Origin: Nonomuraea basaltis
Lineage (GTDB): Bacteria; Actinomycetota; Actinomycetes; Streptosporangiales; Streptosporangiaceae
Assembly (NCBI RefSeq): GCF_005893125.1
Contig: NZ_VCJS01000010.1
Span: 1-64,000, forward strand
Reading direction: 5' to 3'
Length of the DNA: 64,000 bases
The translations under genes and the position numbers were made by a program. The number at the start of each line of letters is the position of its first letter. Positions within the stretch are counted from its first letter, which is position 1. Below, piece by piece: positions 1 through 11,735 of this stretch. The notes under the pieces are model-generated. The model was not told the DNA's origin and did not search any database. It was given only the letters and a program-made list of their open reading frames with translations.

Positions 1-2
1 GA

Positions 3-62
3 CTCGGTCTGCAGGGCAAGGAGGTCAGGAACTTCGAGGCGCTCCTGAATGCGCGCGAATGA
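3..62 (+). CDS. C-terminal end of an unidentified gene (partial)
   Basis: The window opens inside a plus-strand reading frame that ends in TGA after 19 codons. The visible tail (GKEVRNFEALLNARE) is charged and protein-like, and the frame is open from the edge. Too little is visible to name a family. A hairpin-like inverted repeat (CGCCCC...GGGGCG, 165-186) downstream could be its terminator, though it has no T-run. Confidence 0.4.
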   Translation, partial: LGLQGKEVRNFEALLNARE

Positions 63-393
63 GACGCGACTGGGACCAGCGGGTACGGCGGAGGCGTTGC
101 GCGAGGCTGCCAACAGATGTCCTTCCGGAGGTCACGGATGGAATCGAACTGCGCGCACGCCAAACGCCCCGACGGAATCCGGGGCGTCGAAAGGCAGCGC
201 AAGGAAGCAGCATAACGCAAACCGCAAACGTATGTCTACACATACTATAAGCGTCAACCTCGCTGCCGCCTTCAGAATGCCACAGCCGGGTGAACTCGTC
301 AACTCTACGGTCGCGAACGCGTTGCTTGTTCCGGTCGCAGCCGGGCGTGCGGGCGATCACCCGTCCTGCCCGGCCTGGTGGTTGCGGTCGCGG
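63..393. other. Intergenic stretch with no supported gene
   Basis: No reading frame here has convincing actinobacterial coding character; the open frames are GC-rich shadows. The stretch holds the inverted repeat at 165-186 and a locally AT-rich patch near 229-252 that could be promoter DNA. Nothing else can be supported. Confidence 0.5.
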
Positions 394-774
394 TCACGCC
401 GCCCGGGAGGTTCGCAACAGGATCAACGCCACAGCGTATGCCACGCCGTACCATGCGGGGAGCCATCCACCCCCGATCACGGCGGCGGCAAGGCTGATCG
501 CCGAAACCCCGGCGAGCGTCACCGTGCCGGCGGCCCGCTCCCGCGCGAGCAATGCCGCCACCCCCGCCGCCCCCAAGGCGCCCGAGGCGGCGAGAAGGTC
601 GGCCACCAGCCACGCGCCGAGCAGTTGTGCCCGCGCCAGCAGGTCGAGCAGCGGCAGCGGGAGCGATGGCGTCCAGATCCAGGTGAGCCCATCGGCCAGG
701 TTGGCGGCCGAGGGGAGCGCCAGCAGCAGCAACGCCGCGGTCAGCGCCCGCCCGCGCCGGCCGCCACCGCTCAG
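394..774 (-). CDS. Small integral membrane protein
   Basis: This frame encodes about 126 residues made almost entirely of Ala/Leu/Val-rich membrane segments: roughly four, including one near the start rich in LLLLAL and a last one containing AYAVALILL. No ATG or GTG lies close to the upstream gene. A CTG overlapping that gene's TGA stop (CTGA), or a TTG about ten codons later, is the likely start. The tight coupling to the CU044_5270-type gene and the sigma factor upstream suggests one operon. The family is not recognised, and the exact start is uncertain. Confidence 0.5.
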   Translation of the reverse strand: MSGGGRRGRALTAALLLLALPSAANLADGLTWIWTPSLPLPLLDLLARAQLLGAWLVADLLAASGALGAAGVAALLARERAAGTVTLAGVSAISLAAAVIGGGWLPAWYGVAYAVALILLRTSRAA

Positions 775-1814
775 GGCCGTACCCCGGGCCGGTCGGTGAC
801 CCCGATGTCCAGGCGGACGGCGAGCGTCAGGATCGTTCCCTTCTTGATCGTGTGGGAGTCCCCCATGTTGATGATCTTCCGGCCATCCTCCGTGCGGACG
901 CCCGGTCCTGGAGCGGTGTAGTCGGCGCCGGCGACCGCGCGCTCGCCCAGGTAGGTGTAGGTGACGCGGTCGAGCAGCAGTTCGTGGCTCACCCAGCCGC
1001 CCTCGACACGGGCCACCGCCACCGCCGGACGCCCTTCGACGTCGACCGCGTCCGGGTTCACCGTCACCCCCGGGATCTTGGCCAGGGCCCGGTAGACGGC
1101 CGCCTCCTGCGCCGGCGGCACCAGGTTGTTGGCCAGCAGCGAGCCGAGCAGCCGGTAGGCCGTGATCTCCCGGTCCTCCTCGGAGCCGTGCCGACCGCCC
1201 ATGGCGGCGTACATCCAGGCCAGCAGCGCGTCGGGGTCCGTGGGGAGTGTCGCCACGGTGGCATAGTCCTGCGGAGGCATGGCGCCGCCGGTGGGGGAAC
1301 GGACCAGCTCGCCGTCCTCGAAGAGGGCCAGCTCCTTGCCGTCGGCCCGCGTCCACGACCGGTCCACGCGGGTCTCCAGCGGCGTTCGGGGAGTCTGCAC
1401 CTCACCCGGGGCGGCCTTCCCAACCCCCTGTATGCGCGTCTCGATGTAGACCCACTGGTCAGGGCGAGGAGCGGTGAACGCCCGGTTCCCAGCGGCCTGG
1501 GCCGCCCGGCCGAGCAGCGCCTGCGCGTTGGCGGCCGGCACCGCCAGGCCGGGCACGACAGAACGCGGCGCCTCGACGCCCACGGGGTCGGCCACCAGCG
1601 CGACCGCCGTGATCACGGCGGCGAGCACGCCGACCGTGACCGCCCGCCGACCGGCCCTGGGCAGCCGGAAGCCACCGGCACGCCGGGGCGCCACCGCCGC
1701 GGCCCGCCGGAGGAGCGCGCCCCTTGCGGCGGAATAGGCGTCAGGGGACGGCGAGGCGGGCTGTGGCCAGGCCTGGCGCAGGGCCTCCAGATCAGCCTGC
1801 GAGAGTTCGCTCAT
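771..1814 (-). CDS. CU044_5270 family membrane-anchored protein, sigma-factor partner
   Basis: The protein has 347 residues. The N-terminal 50 residues are cytoplasmic and rich in Arg/Ala, followed by one membrane segment (AVTVGVLAAVITAVALVA). A long exported part follows with several Tyr/Trp-containing stretches typical of CU044_5270 proteins. The start is an ATG preceded by GGAG, two bases after the sigma-factor stop. Family members regularly sit directly downstream of ECF sigma-70 genes, which fits an anti-sigma-like or sensor role across the membrane. That role is inferred from neighbourhood; no zinc-type anti-sigma motif is visible. Confidence 0.7.
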   Translation of the reverse strand: MSELSQADLEALRQAWPQPASPSPDAYSAARGALLRRAAAVAPRRAGGFRLPRAGRRAVTVGVLAAVITAVALVADPVGVEAPRSVVPGLAVPAANAQALLGRAAQAAGNRAFTAPRPDQWVYIETRIQGVGKAAPGEVQTPRTPLETRVDRSWTRADGKELALFEDGELVRSPTGGAMPPQDYATVATLPTDPDALLAWMYAAMGGRHGSEEDREITAYRLLGSLLANNLVPPAQEAAVYRALAKIPGVTVNPDAVDVEGRPAVAVARVEGGWVSHELLLDRVTYTYLGERAVAGADYTAPGPGVRTEDGRKIINMGDSHTIKKGTILTLAVRLDIGVTDRPGVRP

Positions 1815-1816
1815 GA

Positions 1817-2404
1817 TCAGCGCTCCTTCCTGGTGAGAGCCGGATCCAGCACGGCCCGGATTTTCGTACGAGCACGGTGCAGGCGCGAGCGGACCGTGCC
1901 CGCCGGCACGCCGAGTGCCCTGCCGACCTCGTCGGAGGTCAGCTCGGCCCAGGCGACAAGCAGAAGCACGTCCCGGTCGCCGTCCGTCAGCTCGGCCAGC
2001 GCCGCCGCCAACCGACCGCGGGTGCCGAGGGCGTCGAGCGAGTCCACGACCCGCTCGGCGTGGTCCTCGGCGACGTCCCCCGAGTCCGTCCTGGCCAGCG
2101 CGCGGTATTGCCGGATCTCGGCCCGGTGGTGGCGGGAGATCAGGTTCGAGGCGATCCCGTACAGCCACGGCTGGGCGCCCGATCGGGACAGGTCGTAGGT
2201 GTCGCGCCGGTCGAACGCGATCAGGAACGTCTCGGCGGCGATATCGTCGGCCAGCGGGCGGGACAGCCGCCGCTCGGCGTAGCCGTGAATCGAGGAGTAG
2301 TAGCGGTCGAACAGCGCGGCGAAGCATTCCGGCTGCCGTAAGGACCGTTCGATGATCATGGCGTCAGTGGCGTCATTATCCGCCTGCTCCGTCACCGGGG
2401 TCAT
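1817..2404 (-). CDS. ECF RNA polymerase sigma-70 factor
   Basis: The protein has 195 residues with the usual two-domain ECF layout. Region 2 (about residues 25-95) includes FAALFDRYYSSIHGYAERR and the DIAAETFLIAFDRRDTY helix. Region 4 (about 130-190) includes LTDGDRDVLLLVAWAELT and the helix-turn-helix GVPAGTVRSRLHRARTKI. There is no extra C-terminal SnoaL domain, so this is a short ECF factor. It directs polymerase to a small regulon. It is transcribed first in a three-gene unit with the membrane partner downstream, which would be expected to control it. Confidence 0.9.
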   Translation of the reverse strand: MTPVTEQADNDATDAMIIERSLRQPECFAALFDRYYSSIHGYAERRLSRPLADDIAAETFLIAFDRRDTYDLSRSGAQPWLYGIASNLISRHHRAEIRQYRALARTDSGDVAEDHAERVVDSLDALGTRGRLAAALAELTDGDRDVLLLVAWAELTSDEVGRALGVPAGTVRSRLHRARTKIRAVLDPALTRKER

Positions 2405-2691
2405 ATCACGGCTCTCGCCATCGCTCTGGGTGTCATCGGCCGCCTTCCCTAGTGCGAATCCATCGTCCTTCCTTCACCGATGACCCCAAAAGTGTTCGCG
2501 CTCCCCGCCCCGCAGTGGCGATGCCCGTCCTGGCACCCGGTTGTCGTCGGCCGGCGCGCTGATCATCGAGTCGTCGTGGCGATCGCCTTGGAGCCGCTCC
2601 AACGTGTTGTTCAGTCACAGATTCCAACCAACACGCGCCCGAGAGCGACTAGGCGCCCCCGCCGGACCGGATCGACGCCGGGCCCTGCTCG

Positions 2692-3402
2692 CTAGGTGAC
2701 GGCGATGGCAGGGGCCACGCGGGCGGATCCGATGCCGCGATCGGGCTTGCCGAGCCGGAAACGTACCCTGCCCTTGAGCACGGTGCCGGACTCGGCCAGG
2801 CCCTCGGTGAGACCTTCGCCGGGGAACAGGGTGAACGTCCACCTCTGGTTGGATTCGCAGTCAGGCAGCTCCGGGCCGCCTTGCAGAACTCGCGCTCCCC
2901 AGAGCTGCCGGATCATCAGCGTCCTGGTGTCGACGCCGTCCACCGTGAACGCCGCCGCCGGCCCGTCCACGATCTGGTTGTGACTGCCCAGAGACGGCCC
3001 ATAGGCGCCGGTGACCGTGGCGACCATGGTCCAGGGCGTGCCGTTCCTTACGCCGAGGACTCCCGCGGGCAGCCGCTCGTCGAACACGTCGTTCGCAGGC
3101 GAGCCGAGCTGGTCTGCCCTGACCGCTGCGGCCGTCGGGCGTCGGGTGTCCAGCTTGCCGGGGTCCGGCACCAGGAGGATCCCGTACGTCGTCTCGTCGG
3201 CGAAGCGAGCCGAGGCGAAGTGGCCGCGGAGGGCGAGCACCGCGCGCTCGGCGGCGGCCCACAGCTCGCCGGGGAAGGCCGTCGCCAGGTAGTCCGGCGT
3301 CACCGCCGGCAGCCCGGCCTGTGCCACCGCTTCGGCCACCGACGCGCAGCGAGCCCATCCGGACTCGGCCAGCCTCGCGATCTGATCGTCCTTGAACGAC
3401 AT
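2692..3402 (-). CDS. Conserved hypothetical protein
   Basis: The protein has 236 residues, starting at an ATG (MSFKDDQIARL) preceded by GGGGGAG. Seven in-frame residues further upstream are not needed. The sequence is soluble and globular with no signal peptide or membrane segment. A central stretch around DTRRPTAAAVRADQLG and a WTMVATVTGAYGPSLGSHNQIVDGP segment look conserved. I suspect a DUF5701-like family but cannot confirm it. It stands alone between the sigma operon and a divergent monooxygenase gene, and no function can be assigned. Confidence 0.6.
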   Translation of the reverse strand: MSFKDDQIARLAESGWARCASVAEAVAQAGLPAVTPDYLATAFPGELWAAAERAVLALRGHFASARFADETTYGILLVPDPGKLDTRRPTAAAVRADQLGSPANDVFDERLPAGVLGVRNGTPWTMVATVTGAYGPSLGSHNQIVDGPAAAFTVDGVDTRTLMIRQLWGARVLQGGPELPDCESNQRWTFTLFPGEGLTEGLAESGTVLKGRVRFRLGKPDRGIGSARVAPAIAVT

Positions 3403-3642
3403 CACTCCCCCAGACTTCCTCATCGCCGAACCAAGTGCTTACCGGAGTTACCCAGGTCGTGCAGGGGCGCCGGCCTCCCGCAGGCTTCGCCGGGATGAGA
3501 CCAAGACCTTGAGGCTTTGTTCTACTGCAGTTCGTCGGAAGCCGGCCCCACACCCGATGGCAGACCAGCACTCGCTCCGGCTCCGGGCGGTCCCGGCAGA
3601 GCCCGGCAGAGATATGGCAGCGCGGCCTGGCACGGTCGGGCC

Positions 3643-5022
3643 ATGACTGAGAAGACGGACGTGCTCATCGTCGGCGGCGGCCCTACGGGGCTCACCCTCG
3701 CCGTGGAACTGGCCAGGCGCGGGATCGACCACCGCATCGTGGAACGGGCGCCGGAGCCCGCCCTCGGCTCGAAGGGCAAGGGCCTGCAGCCCCGAACACT
3801 GGAGATCTTCGACGACCTGGAGGTGATCGGCCGGGTGCTGGCGTCCGCGACGGTCTACCCGCCGCTGCGGGTCAGAATCGGCCCGGTGCCGGTGTACCAG
3901 GGGCGCATGCACAAGCCCGCCACGGCGACCGACGCCGTGCCGTACCCGATGGTGATGATGCATCCGCAGTGGCGCACCGAGGCGGTCCTGCGCGAGCGGC
4001 TGGCCGAGCTGGGCGGGAAGGTGGAGCACGACGCGGAGCTGACCGGCTTCGAGCAGGATGCGCGGGGCGTGACGGCCAGGCTGGGCACGGGGGCGACGCT
4101 GCGGGCCGGTTACCTGGTCGCCGCCGACGGCGGCAAGAGCACCGTACGCAAGGCGCTCGGCATCGGCTTCACCGGCCAGACGCGCGAGGAGGAGCGGATG
4201 GTGCTGGGCGACGTGCGCGTCGAAGGGCTCGGCCGGGACCACATTCACGTGTGGGTCCGGCCGGGCAAGGGCATGGTGGTGCTGTACCCCATGGCCGGCA
4301 CCGACGCCTTCCAGCTGCTCGCCCCCATCAAGGCGGGCGTGAGGCCGGACCTGACGTTGCCCGGCTACCAGCAGCTCTTCGCCGAACGGTCGATGCTGCG
4401 GGGAGTGCGCATCACCGAGCTGCTGTGGTCCTCCCTGTACCGGGTCAACATCCGCCTGGCCGACAGATACCGGGCCGGACGCGTCTTCCTGGCCGGAGAC
4501 GCCGTCCATGCGCACTCCCCCGCGGGTGGGCAGGGACTCAACACCGGTGTGCAGGACGCCTACAACCTGGGCTGGAAGCTCGCCCGTGTGCTCGGCGGAG
4601 CGCCGCAGTCGCTGCTCGACACCTACGAGGAGGAGCGCCGCCCGCTCGCCGCCCGCATGCTCGGCCTCAGCACGTACCTGCACGACAAGAAGACCTACAA
4701 ACGCGATGAGGAGACCTACCAGCTGCAGCTCAGCTACCGAGGCGGGTCACTGGCCCAAGGCGGCGGGGACCGGGTGCCCGACGGACCGCTTCTCCTGGCC
4801 GACGGCAGCCGGGCGCGCATGTTCGACCTGCTGCGGGGGCCGCACTTCACGCTGCTGTCGCCGGACCCCGCGCCGCGCGTGCCGAACGGCCCACAGGTGC
4901 GCGCGCACGCGCCGGCCGAACCGTACGGCGGGGCGCGCCACACGCTCATCCGGCCGGACGGATATGTCGGGATCTCCACAGACTCATCCGACGAGCTGGC
5001 CGGTTACCTGGCCATGGTGTGA
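3643..5022 (+). CDS. FAD-dependent aromatic-ring-type monooxygenase
   Basis: The protein has 459 residues of the p-hydroxybenzoate hydroxylase-like class A flavoprotein family. The N-terminus holds the Rossmann motif GGGPTG that binds the ADP part of FAD. The second FAD motif, LAGDAVHAHSPAGGQGLN, lies near residue 285. Between them is a substrate domain, and the last 100 residues form the usual thioredoxin-like tail. The start is the ATG before TEKTDVLIVGGG, because upstream in-frame codons lack family-like sequence. Such enzymes hydroxylate phenolic or polyketide substrates with NAD(P)H and O2; the substrate here is unknown. It is a single gene, convergent with the DUF429 gene. Confidence 0.88.
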   Translation: MTEKTDVLIVGGGPTGLTLAVELARRGIDHRIVERAPEPALGSKGKGLQPRTLEIFDDLEVIGRVLASATVYPPLRVRIGPVPVYQGRMHKPATATDAVPYPMVMMHPQWRTEAVLRERLAELGGKVEHDAELTGFEQDARGVTARLGTGATLRAGYLVAADGGKSTVRKALGIGFTGQTREEERMVLGDVRVEGLGRDHIHVWVRPGKGMVVLYPMAGTDAFQLLAPIKAGVRPDLTLPGYQQLFAERSMLRGVRITELLWSSLYRVNIRLADRYRAGRVFLAGDAVHAHSPAGGQGLNTGVQDAYNLGWKLARVLGGAPQSLLDTYEEERRPLAARMLGLSTYLHDKKTYKRDEETYQLQLSYRGGSLAQGGGDRVPDGPLLLADGSRARMFDLLRGPHFTLLSPDPAPRVPNGPQVRAHAPAEPYGGARHTLIRPDGYVGISTDSSDELAGYLAMV

Positions 5023-5079
5023 GCCGGCACCGGTGGCTCGGCTCCCTTCCGGGATCCGGGGACAGGTCGCAGGTGTTCC

Positions 5080-5832
5080 TCACCCGTCCGTGGCGAGATG
5101 GTCCAGGGGTGTGGTGGGCAGGGCGATCCAGCCCTCCGTACGTGCCACGCCATCCTGCTCCCCCGCCGGCACGGTCACCAGGCCGAGGGCCGATGCGCGT
5201 GCGGCGAGCGCGGACACGACGGCGTCGATGGCGTCGTCCGAGGCCCGGCAGAGCGGCTCGTACCCACCCAGCTCCAGCCACGGCGCCGCCTCCAGAAGCC
5301 GGTCCGCGAGCCGGCCCAGCTCGGTGAGGTTGGCGGCGCGCTTGTACCCCCGGTACGGCAGCCCCCACCGCTTCAGGCACGCCGCCGGATAGACCTCCAC
5401 GACGGCCCCGCCGCCTCGCCGATCGACCGGCCGGCCCCGCCGCGCAAGCTCGGCCAGCAGAGCGGCGCAGCGCATGGTGGCGTGCCCGATGCGGTCGGCC
5501 GACACGCTCAGCGGCGTCAGCCCGGTCTGCGCGTGCACCACCTGGTCGGTGACCCGCAGCGCCAGATCCCGCCGCCAGGCCCGGCCCGCCAGCCCCTCCG
5601 GCACCTGTACGTGTCCGGCGCGGTGGGCGGTGACGAAGTCGACGAACCTGTCGGGCCAGCCGAGCGGGCAGTCGACCCCTGCCTTGCTCGCACCCATCAC
5701 CGCCTCGACGATCAGGGCGTCGTCCGCCCCGACCTCCACCCTGACCAGCCGGCCACGGCCGGCCGACCAGTCGAGCCACGCCACCGCAGTTCGCACCGCC
5801 TCCGCCGCGAGATCGATGCCGACCGTCAACAT
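5080..5832 (-). CDS. DUF429 domain protein
   Basis: The protein has 250 residues and starts at MLTVGIDLA after GAAGG; an upstream ATG would add an unlikely 18-residue tail. DUF429 hallmarks are visible: an N-terminal VGIDLA strand with an acidic residue, an EVYPAACLKRWG motif mid-protein and the closing SDDAIDAVVSALAAR motif. The family has an RNase H-like fold with acidic residues in nuclease-like positions, but its biological role is not established. It is a single gene, divergent from the HdeD-like gene. Confidence 0.85.
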   Translation of the reverse strand: MLTVGIDLAAEAVRTAVAWLDWSAGRGRLVRVEVGADDALIVEAVMGASKAGVDCPLGWPDRFVDFVTAHRAGHVQVPEGLAGRAWRRDLALRVTDQVVHAQTGLTPLSVSADRIGHATMRCAALLAELARRGRPVDRRGGGAVVEVYPAACLKRWGLPYRGYKRAANLTELGRLADRLLEAAPWLELGGYEPLCRASDDAIDAVVSALAARASALGLVTVPAGEQDGVARTEGWIALPTTPLDHLATDG

Positions 5833-6143
5833 CCCTTCACGATAGGGCGTCGTTCCCCTCGCACCCGGCCACGGTGAGGCTGACAACCGGCCGCGGTCCG
5901 CGGTCGGCGGGGGGGCGGCTGACGCTGGAGGAGCTCCAGCAGCGGTTGAGTGGGGTGCTCGGCGCGCGGACGTTCGGCGACGTCGAGCCGTACGTCGCCG
6001 AACTGCCCGGTGACGCGGAGCATCAAGATCTGGATCACTCGAAGGGCGTTAGGTCGGCTGATATTACGGTAAGTAACCAGGCGACGAGCCTGCGGGAGTA
6101 CGCGCAGGATCGCCCGATCCCTTCTCCGGGAAGGAGCACGATC

Positions 6144-6680
6144 GTGATCGATGACTACCTGGGGCACTGGTGGGTGCTCACCCTGCGCGGCGTACTCGCC
6201 CTGATCTTCGGCGTCATGGCCGTGGCCTGGCCGGGCATCACGCTGCTGGTGCTGGCCATCGTGTTCGGCGCGTACGCGATCGTGGACGGCGGGCTCGCCG
6301 CGGTCGCCGCCACCCGCGCAGCCAAGGGGCAGCGTGCGCCGCTGATCCTGCTGGCCGTCGCCGGACTGCTGTTCGGGATCATGTGCCTGATCTGGCCGGG
6401 GCTGACGGTGCTGGTCGTCACGCTGCTGATCGGGATCTGGGCGATCGTGACCGGCGTCATGGACATCATGGCGGCGATCAGGATGCGCAGGGAGGTCCAG
6501 GGCGAGTGGCTGCACCTCGTGTCGGGGGCGCTGTCGGTGCTTTTCGGCGCGCTCGTGCTGATCTGGCCGGCGACCGGGGCGCTCACGATCGCGCTGATCA
6601 TCGGTATTTACGCCATCCTGGCCGGGATCATGCTGATCGTCCTCAGCCTGCGCGTGCGCCGGCACGCCACCGCAGTCTGA
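6144..6680 (+). CDS. HdeD family (DUF308) membrane protein
   Basis: The protein has 178 residues and six hydrophobic segments in three internally similar pairs. Each pair carries the DUF308 signature of a Trp-Pro-Gly-type turn (VAWPGIT, LIWPGLT, LIWPATG). The GTG start follows an AAGGAG at good spacing. HdeD-like proteins are inner-membrane proteins linked to acid resistance in enterobacteria; the actinobacterial role is not known. It is likely a monocistronic unit. Confidence 0.88.
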   Translation: MIDDYLGHWWVLTLRGVLALIFGVMAVAWPGITLLVLAIVFGAYAIVDGGLAAVAATRAAKGQRAPLILLAVAGLLFGIMCLIWPGLTVLVVTLLIGIWAIVTGVMDIMAAIRMRREVQGEWLHLVSGALSVLFGALVLIWPATGALTIALIIGIYAILAGIMLIVLSLRVRRHATAV

Positions 6681-6702
6681 GCAGGCCAGGGCGTTAGGCA
6701 TA

Positions 6703-9275
<2,573 letters not shown>

Positions 9276-9313
9276 CGATCGCCCTGAGCGGTACGGACCC
9301 CATCAGGGGAAAT

Positions 9314-9667
9314 ATGAACAAGATCGCCGCTGTCGCAGGACTCGTGGTGGTGGCCGCGTTCGGGGGGCCCACCGCTGCCGGGGATGGCTTCGAACAGCAC
9401 GAAGTAAGCAAAGAGCAGTACCAGACCCTGATCGCCCAGTGCCGCTACGCCAACACGGGGAAGGCGCGAGCGGAGTGCCGTGCGGAGGTCAGGGCGAGGT
9501 ACCGCATCGGCAAAACCGACACAACGCTCGACTGCCGCACGTATTCCGGCATCTCCGTGTGCGGCACGCTGAAGCTCAGCAGGGCCGAGCGCGAGTGCAC
9601 GCAGGACTCCACGGACCAGGGACTGTCGTTCCGCCGCGCCGAGGTGGAGTGCTACGTGCTGGTCTGA
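9314..9667 (+). CDS. Small secreted cysteine-containing protein
   Basis: The protein has 117 residues and begins with a short Sec signal (MNKIAAVAGLVVVAAFGGPTAAG). The mature part has six cysteines in small motifs (QCRY, AECR, DCRT, VCGT, ECTQ, ECYV), which probably form disulfides outside the cell. AGGGGAA precedes the ATG. The family is not recognised. It lies between a methyltransferase and a universal stress protein gene on the same strand. Confidence 0.65.
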   Translation: MNKIAAVAGLVVVAAFGGPTAAGDGFEQHEVSKEQYQTLIAQCRYANTGKARAECRAEVRARYRIGKTDTTLDCRTYSGISVCGTLKLSRAERECTQDSTDQGLSFRRAEVECYVLV

Positions 9668-9679
9668 AGGGTCTACGAC

Positions 9680-10513
9680 ATGATCATCGTCGGTGTGGAC
9701 GGCTCACGTACCGGGCTGGAGGCCGTCGGATGGGCCGCCGACGAGGCCGCGCTGCGCCGTACGCCACTGACCGTCGCCCACGCCGTGGCGAGATGGGTGT
9801 ACGAGGAGAGCGACGGCCGCTACGCCGAGATCCGCCACTGGCTGCGCGAGGGCGCCAACACGGTGCTCATCGCAGCCGAGGATCGGGTACGCCGGGAGCA
9901 TCCGGACGTCGAGGTCACCTCCGAGCTGCTGCCCGGCGATCCCCGTACCGCGCTGATCAACGCCTCCGAGGGGGCCGAGCTGCTGGTCGTGGGCAGTCGC
10001 GGAGTCGGCGGCGTACGCGGGCTGCTGGTCGGGTCCGTTGCGCACGGGGTCGTCGCGCACGCCCGCACGGACGTGGTCCTGGTCCACGAGCTGCCCAGGC
10101 CGCCGCGCGGTGAGGTGGTCGTCGGGGTCGACGGCTCGGCGTGCGGGCTGCGGGCGCTCGACTTCGCCTTCGCCGAGGCCGAGCGGCGCGGTACGCGGCT
10201 GCGTGCCGTACAGGCGTGGGCCTGGCCGCAGCTGACCGGCTTCGAGCCGGCCGACAGCGAGAGCGAGCAGAACGCGCTGCGGACGCTGCAGGGGCTGGTG
10301 GCCGGGCGGCGGGAGCGGCATCCGGGCGTGGACGTGGTGGCGGAGGTCGTCCACGGGCATCCCGTCGAGGTGCTCAAGGAGGCTGCGGCGAGAGCCGACC
10401 TCCTGGTGGTGGGGTCGCGCGGCCACGGGCAGCTGGCCGGGATGATCATCGGCTCGATCAGCCAGGCCCTGCTCCACCACGCGCCGTGCCCGCTCGCCGT
10501 GGTCCGCCACTGA
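9680..10513 (+). CDS. Universal stress protein, two UspA domains
   Basis: The protein has 277 residues in two tandem UspA domains (about 1-140 and 147-277). Each starts with a VGVDGS strand and ends with the ATP-binding signature G-x2-G-x9-GS: VVGSRGVGGVRGLLVGS in the first and VVGSRGHGQLAGMIIGS in the second. This ATP-binding type is cytoplasmic and tied to dormancy and stress in actinobacteria. The gene starts 12 bases after the small secreted protein gene, so they may be co-transcribed. Confidence 0.92.
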   Translation: MIIVGVDGSRTGLEAVGWAADEAALRRTPLTVAHAVARWVYEESDGRYAEIRHWLREGANTVLIAAEDRVRREHPDVEVTSELLPGDPRTALINASEGAELLVVGSRGVGGVRGLLVGSVAHGVVAHARTDVVLVHELPRPPRGEVVVGVDGSACGLRALDFAFAEAERRGTRLRAVQAWAWPQLTGFEPADSESEQNALRTLQGLVAGRRERHPGVDVVAEVVHGHPVEVLKEAAARADLLVVGSRGHGQLAGMIIGSISQALLHHAPCPLAVVRH

Positions 10514-10631
10514 AAGTTACATCCCTGATCGCGCATCGCCGCAGGTCGCGTGCCCCCGCGCGGACCACTTCCTTCCCGCCTCCCGTGCGCTCTCCTTACG
10601 ATCTGCGCAAGCTACGACGGGAGAGCAGACG

Positions 10632-11675
10632 ATGCGGAAGACCAGCGCCCTGCTTGCGGCGTTGCTGGCACTGGCCGGCGCGGTGATGTTCCTGACGACC
10701 ACGCCGGCCGGCGCCGCCGCCACGAGGATCATGCCCTTGGGCGACTCGATCACCGGATCCCCGGGCTGCTGGCGGGCCCTGCTCTGGAACCGGCTCCAGA
10801 GCACCGGCTACACGAACATCGACTTCGTCGGCACCCTCCCGGCGCAGGGCTGCTCGGTCTCGTACGACGGCGACAACGAGGGACACGGCGGCTTCTTAGC
10901 CACGAACGTCGCCAACCAGAACCAGCTGCCCGGCTGGCTGAACGCGACCAAGCCCGACGTCGTCATCATGCACTTCGGCACCAACGACGTGTGGAGCAAC
11001 ATCGCGCCGGCCACGATCCTCAGCGCGTACACCACGCTGGTGAACCAGATGCGCGCCAGCAACCCCGCCATGAAGATCCTCGTCGCCAAGATCATCCCGA
11101 TGAACCCGTCCAGCTGCGCCGACTGCGCCCAACGCGCCGTGAACCTGAACAACGCCATCCCCGGCTGGGCCGCCGCCACCTCCACCCAGCAGTCGCCGAT
11201 CACGGTGGTGGACCAGTGGACGGGGTTCAGCACGAGCGCGGACACGTACGACGGGGTGCACCCGAACGCCGCGGGCGACCAGAAGATCTCCGACAAGTGG
11301 TACCCGGCCCTGGTGAACGCCCTGTCCGGCGTCACGCCGTCCCCGAGCGTCACCCCCACGGTCACCCCCACGGTGGGTGGTGGTTGCACGGCCACGTACA
11401 AGAACGCCGGTCAGTGGCAGGGCGGCTTCCAGGGTGAGGTCACGGTCAAGAACACCGGCACGGCACCGATGAGCGCGTGGACGGTGCGGTGGACGTTCGC
11501 CGACGGGCAGCAGATCAGCCAGATCTGGAACGGCACGCTGAGCGCGAGCGGATCTGACGTGAGCGTGCGCAACGTGAGCTGGAACGGTGCCCTGGCGCCC
11601 GGGGCGACGGCCATGTTCGGCTTCCTGGCCTCGTGGAACGGCACCAACACCGCTCCCACGCCGACCTGCTCCTAG
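10632..11675 (+). CDS. Secreted SGNH/GDSL esterase with C-terminal CBM2
   Basis: The protein has 347 residues. A Sec signal peptide (to about residue 28) is followed by an SGNH hydrolase domain carrying block I GDSI (Ser nucleophile), block III GTND and block V DGVHPN (catalytic Asp/His). A Thr/Pro linker (TPSPSVTPTVTPT) joins it to a family 2 carbohydrate-binding module starting at CTATYKN, with conserved tryptophans (GQWQGGFQ, WTVRWTF, WNG) and terminal Cys. This layout fits an acetylxylan/cellulose-associated carbohydrate esterase that removes acetyl groups from plant polysaccharide. It is probably monocistronic. Confidence 0.92.
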   Translation: MRKTSALLAALLALAGAVMFLTTTPAGAAATRIMPLGDSITGSPGCWRALLWNRLQSTGYTNIDFVGTLPAQGCSVSYDGDNEGHGGFLATNVANQNQLPGWLNATKPDVVIMHFGTNDVWSNIAPATILSAYTTLVNQMRASNPAMKILVAKIIPMNPSSCADCAQRAVNLNNAIPGWAAATSTQQSPITVVDQWTGFSTSADTYDGVHPNAAGDQKISDKWYPALVNALSGVTPSPSVTPTVTPTVGGGCTATYKNAGQWQGGFQGEVTVKNTGTAPMSAWTVRWTFADGQQISQIWNGTLSASGSDVSVRNVSWNGALAPGATAMFGFLASWNGTNTAPTPTCS

Positions 11676-11735
11676 CTCCTGGCTCCTGGGTCGTGGCTCC
11701 TTCCGCCTGGAGCAGCTCCGCGGACACGGAGGCCC

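Noticed and set aside
49..921. Long plus-strand open frame of about 290 codons
   Set aside because: It is Arg/Gly/Pro-rich and lies antisense to the membrane protein and CU044_5270-type genes, a normal shadow in 70% GC DNA.
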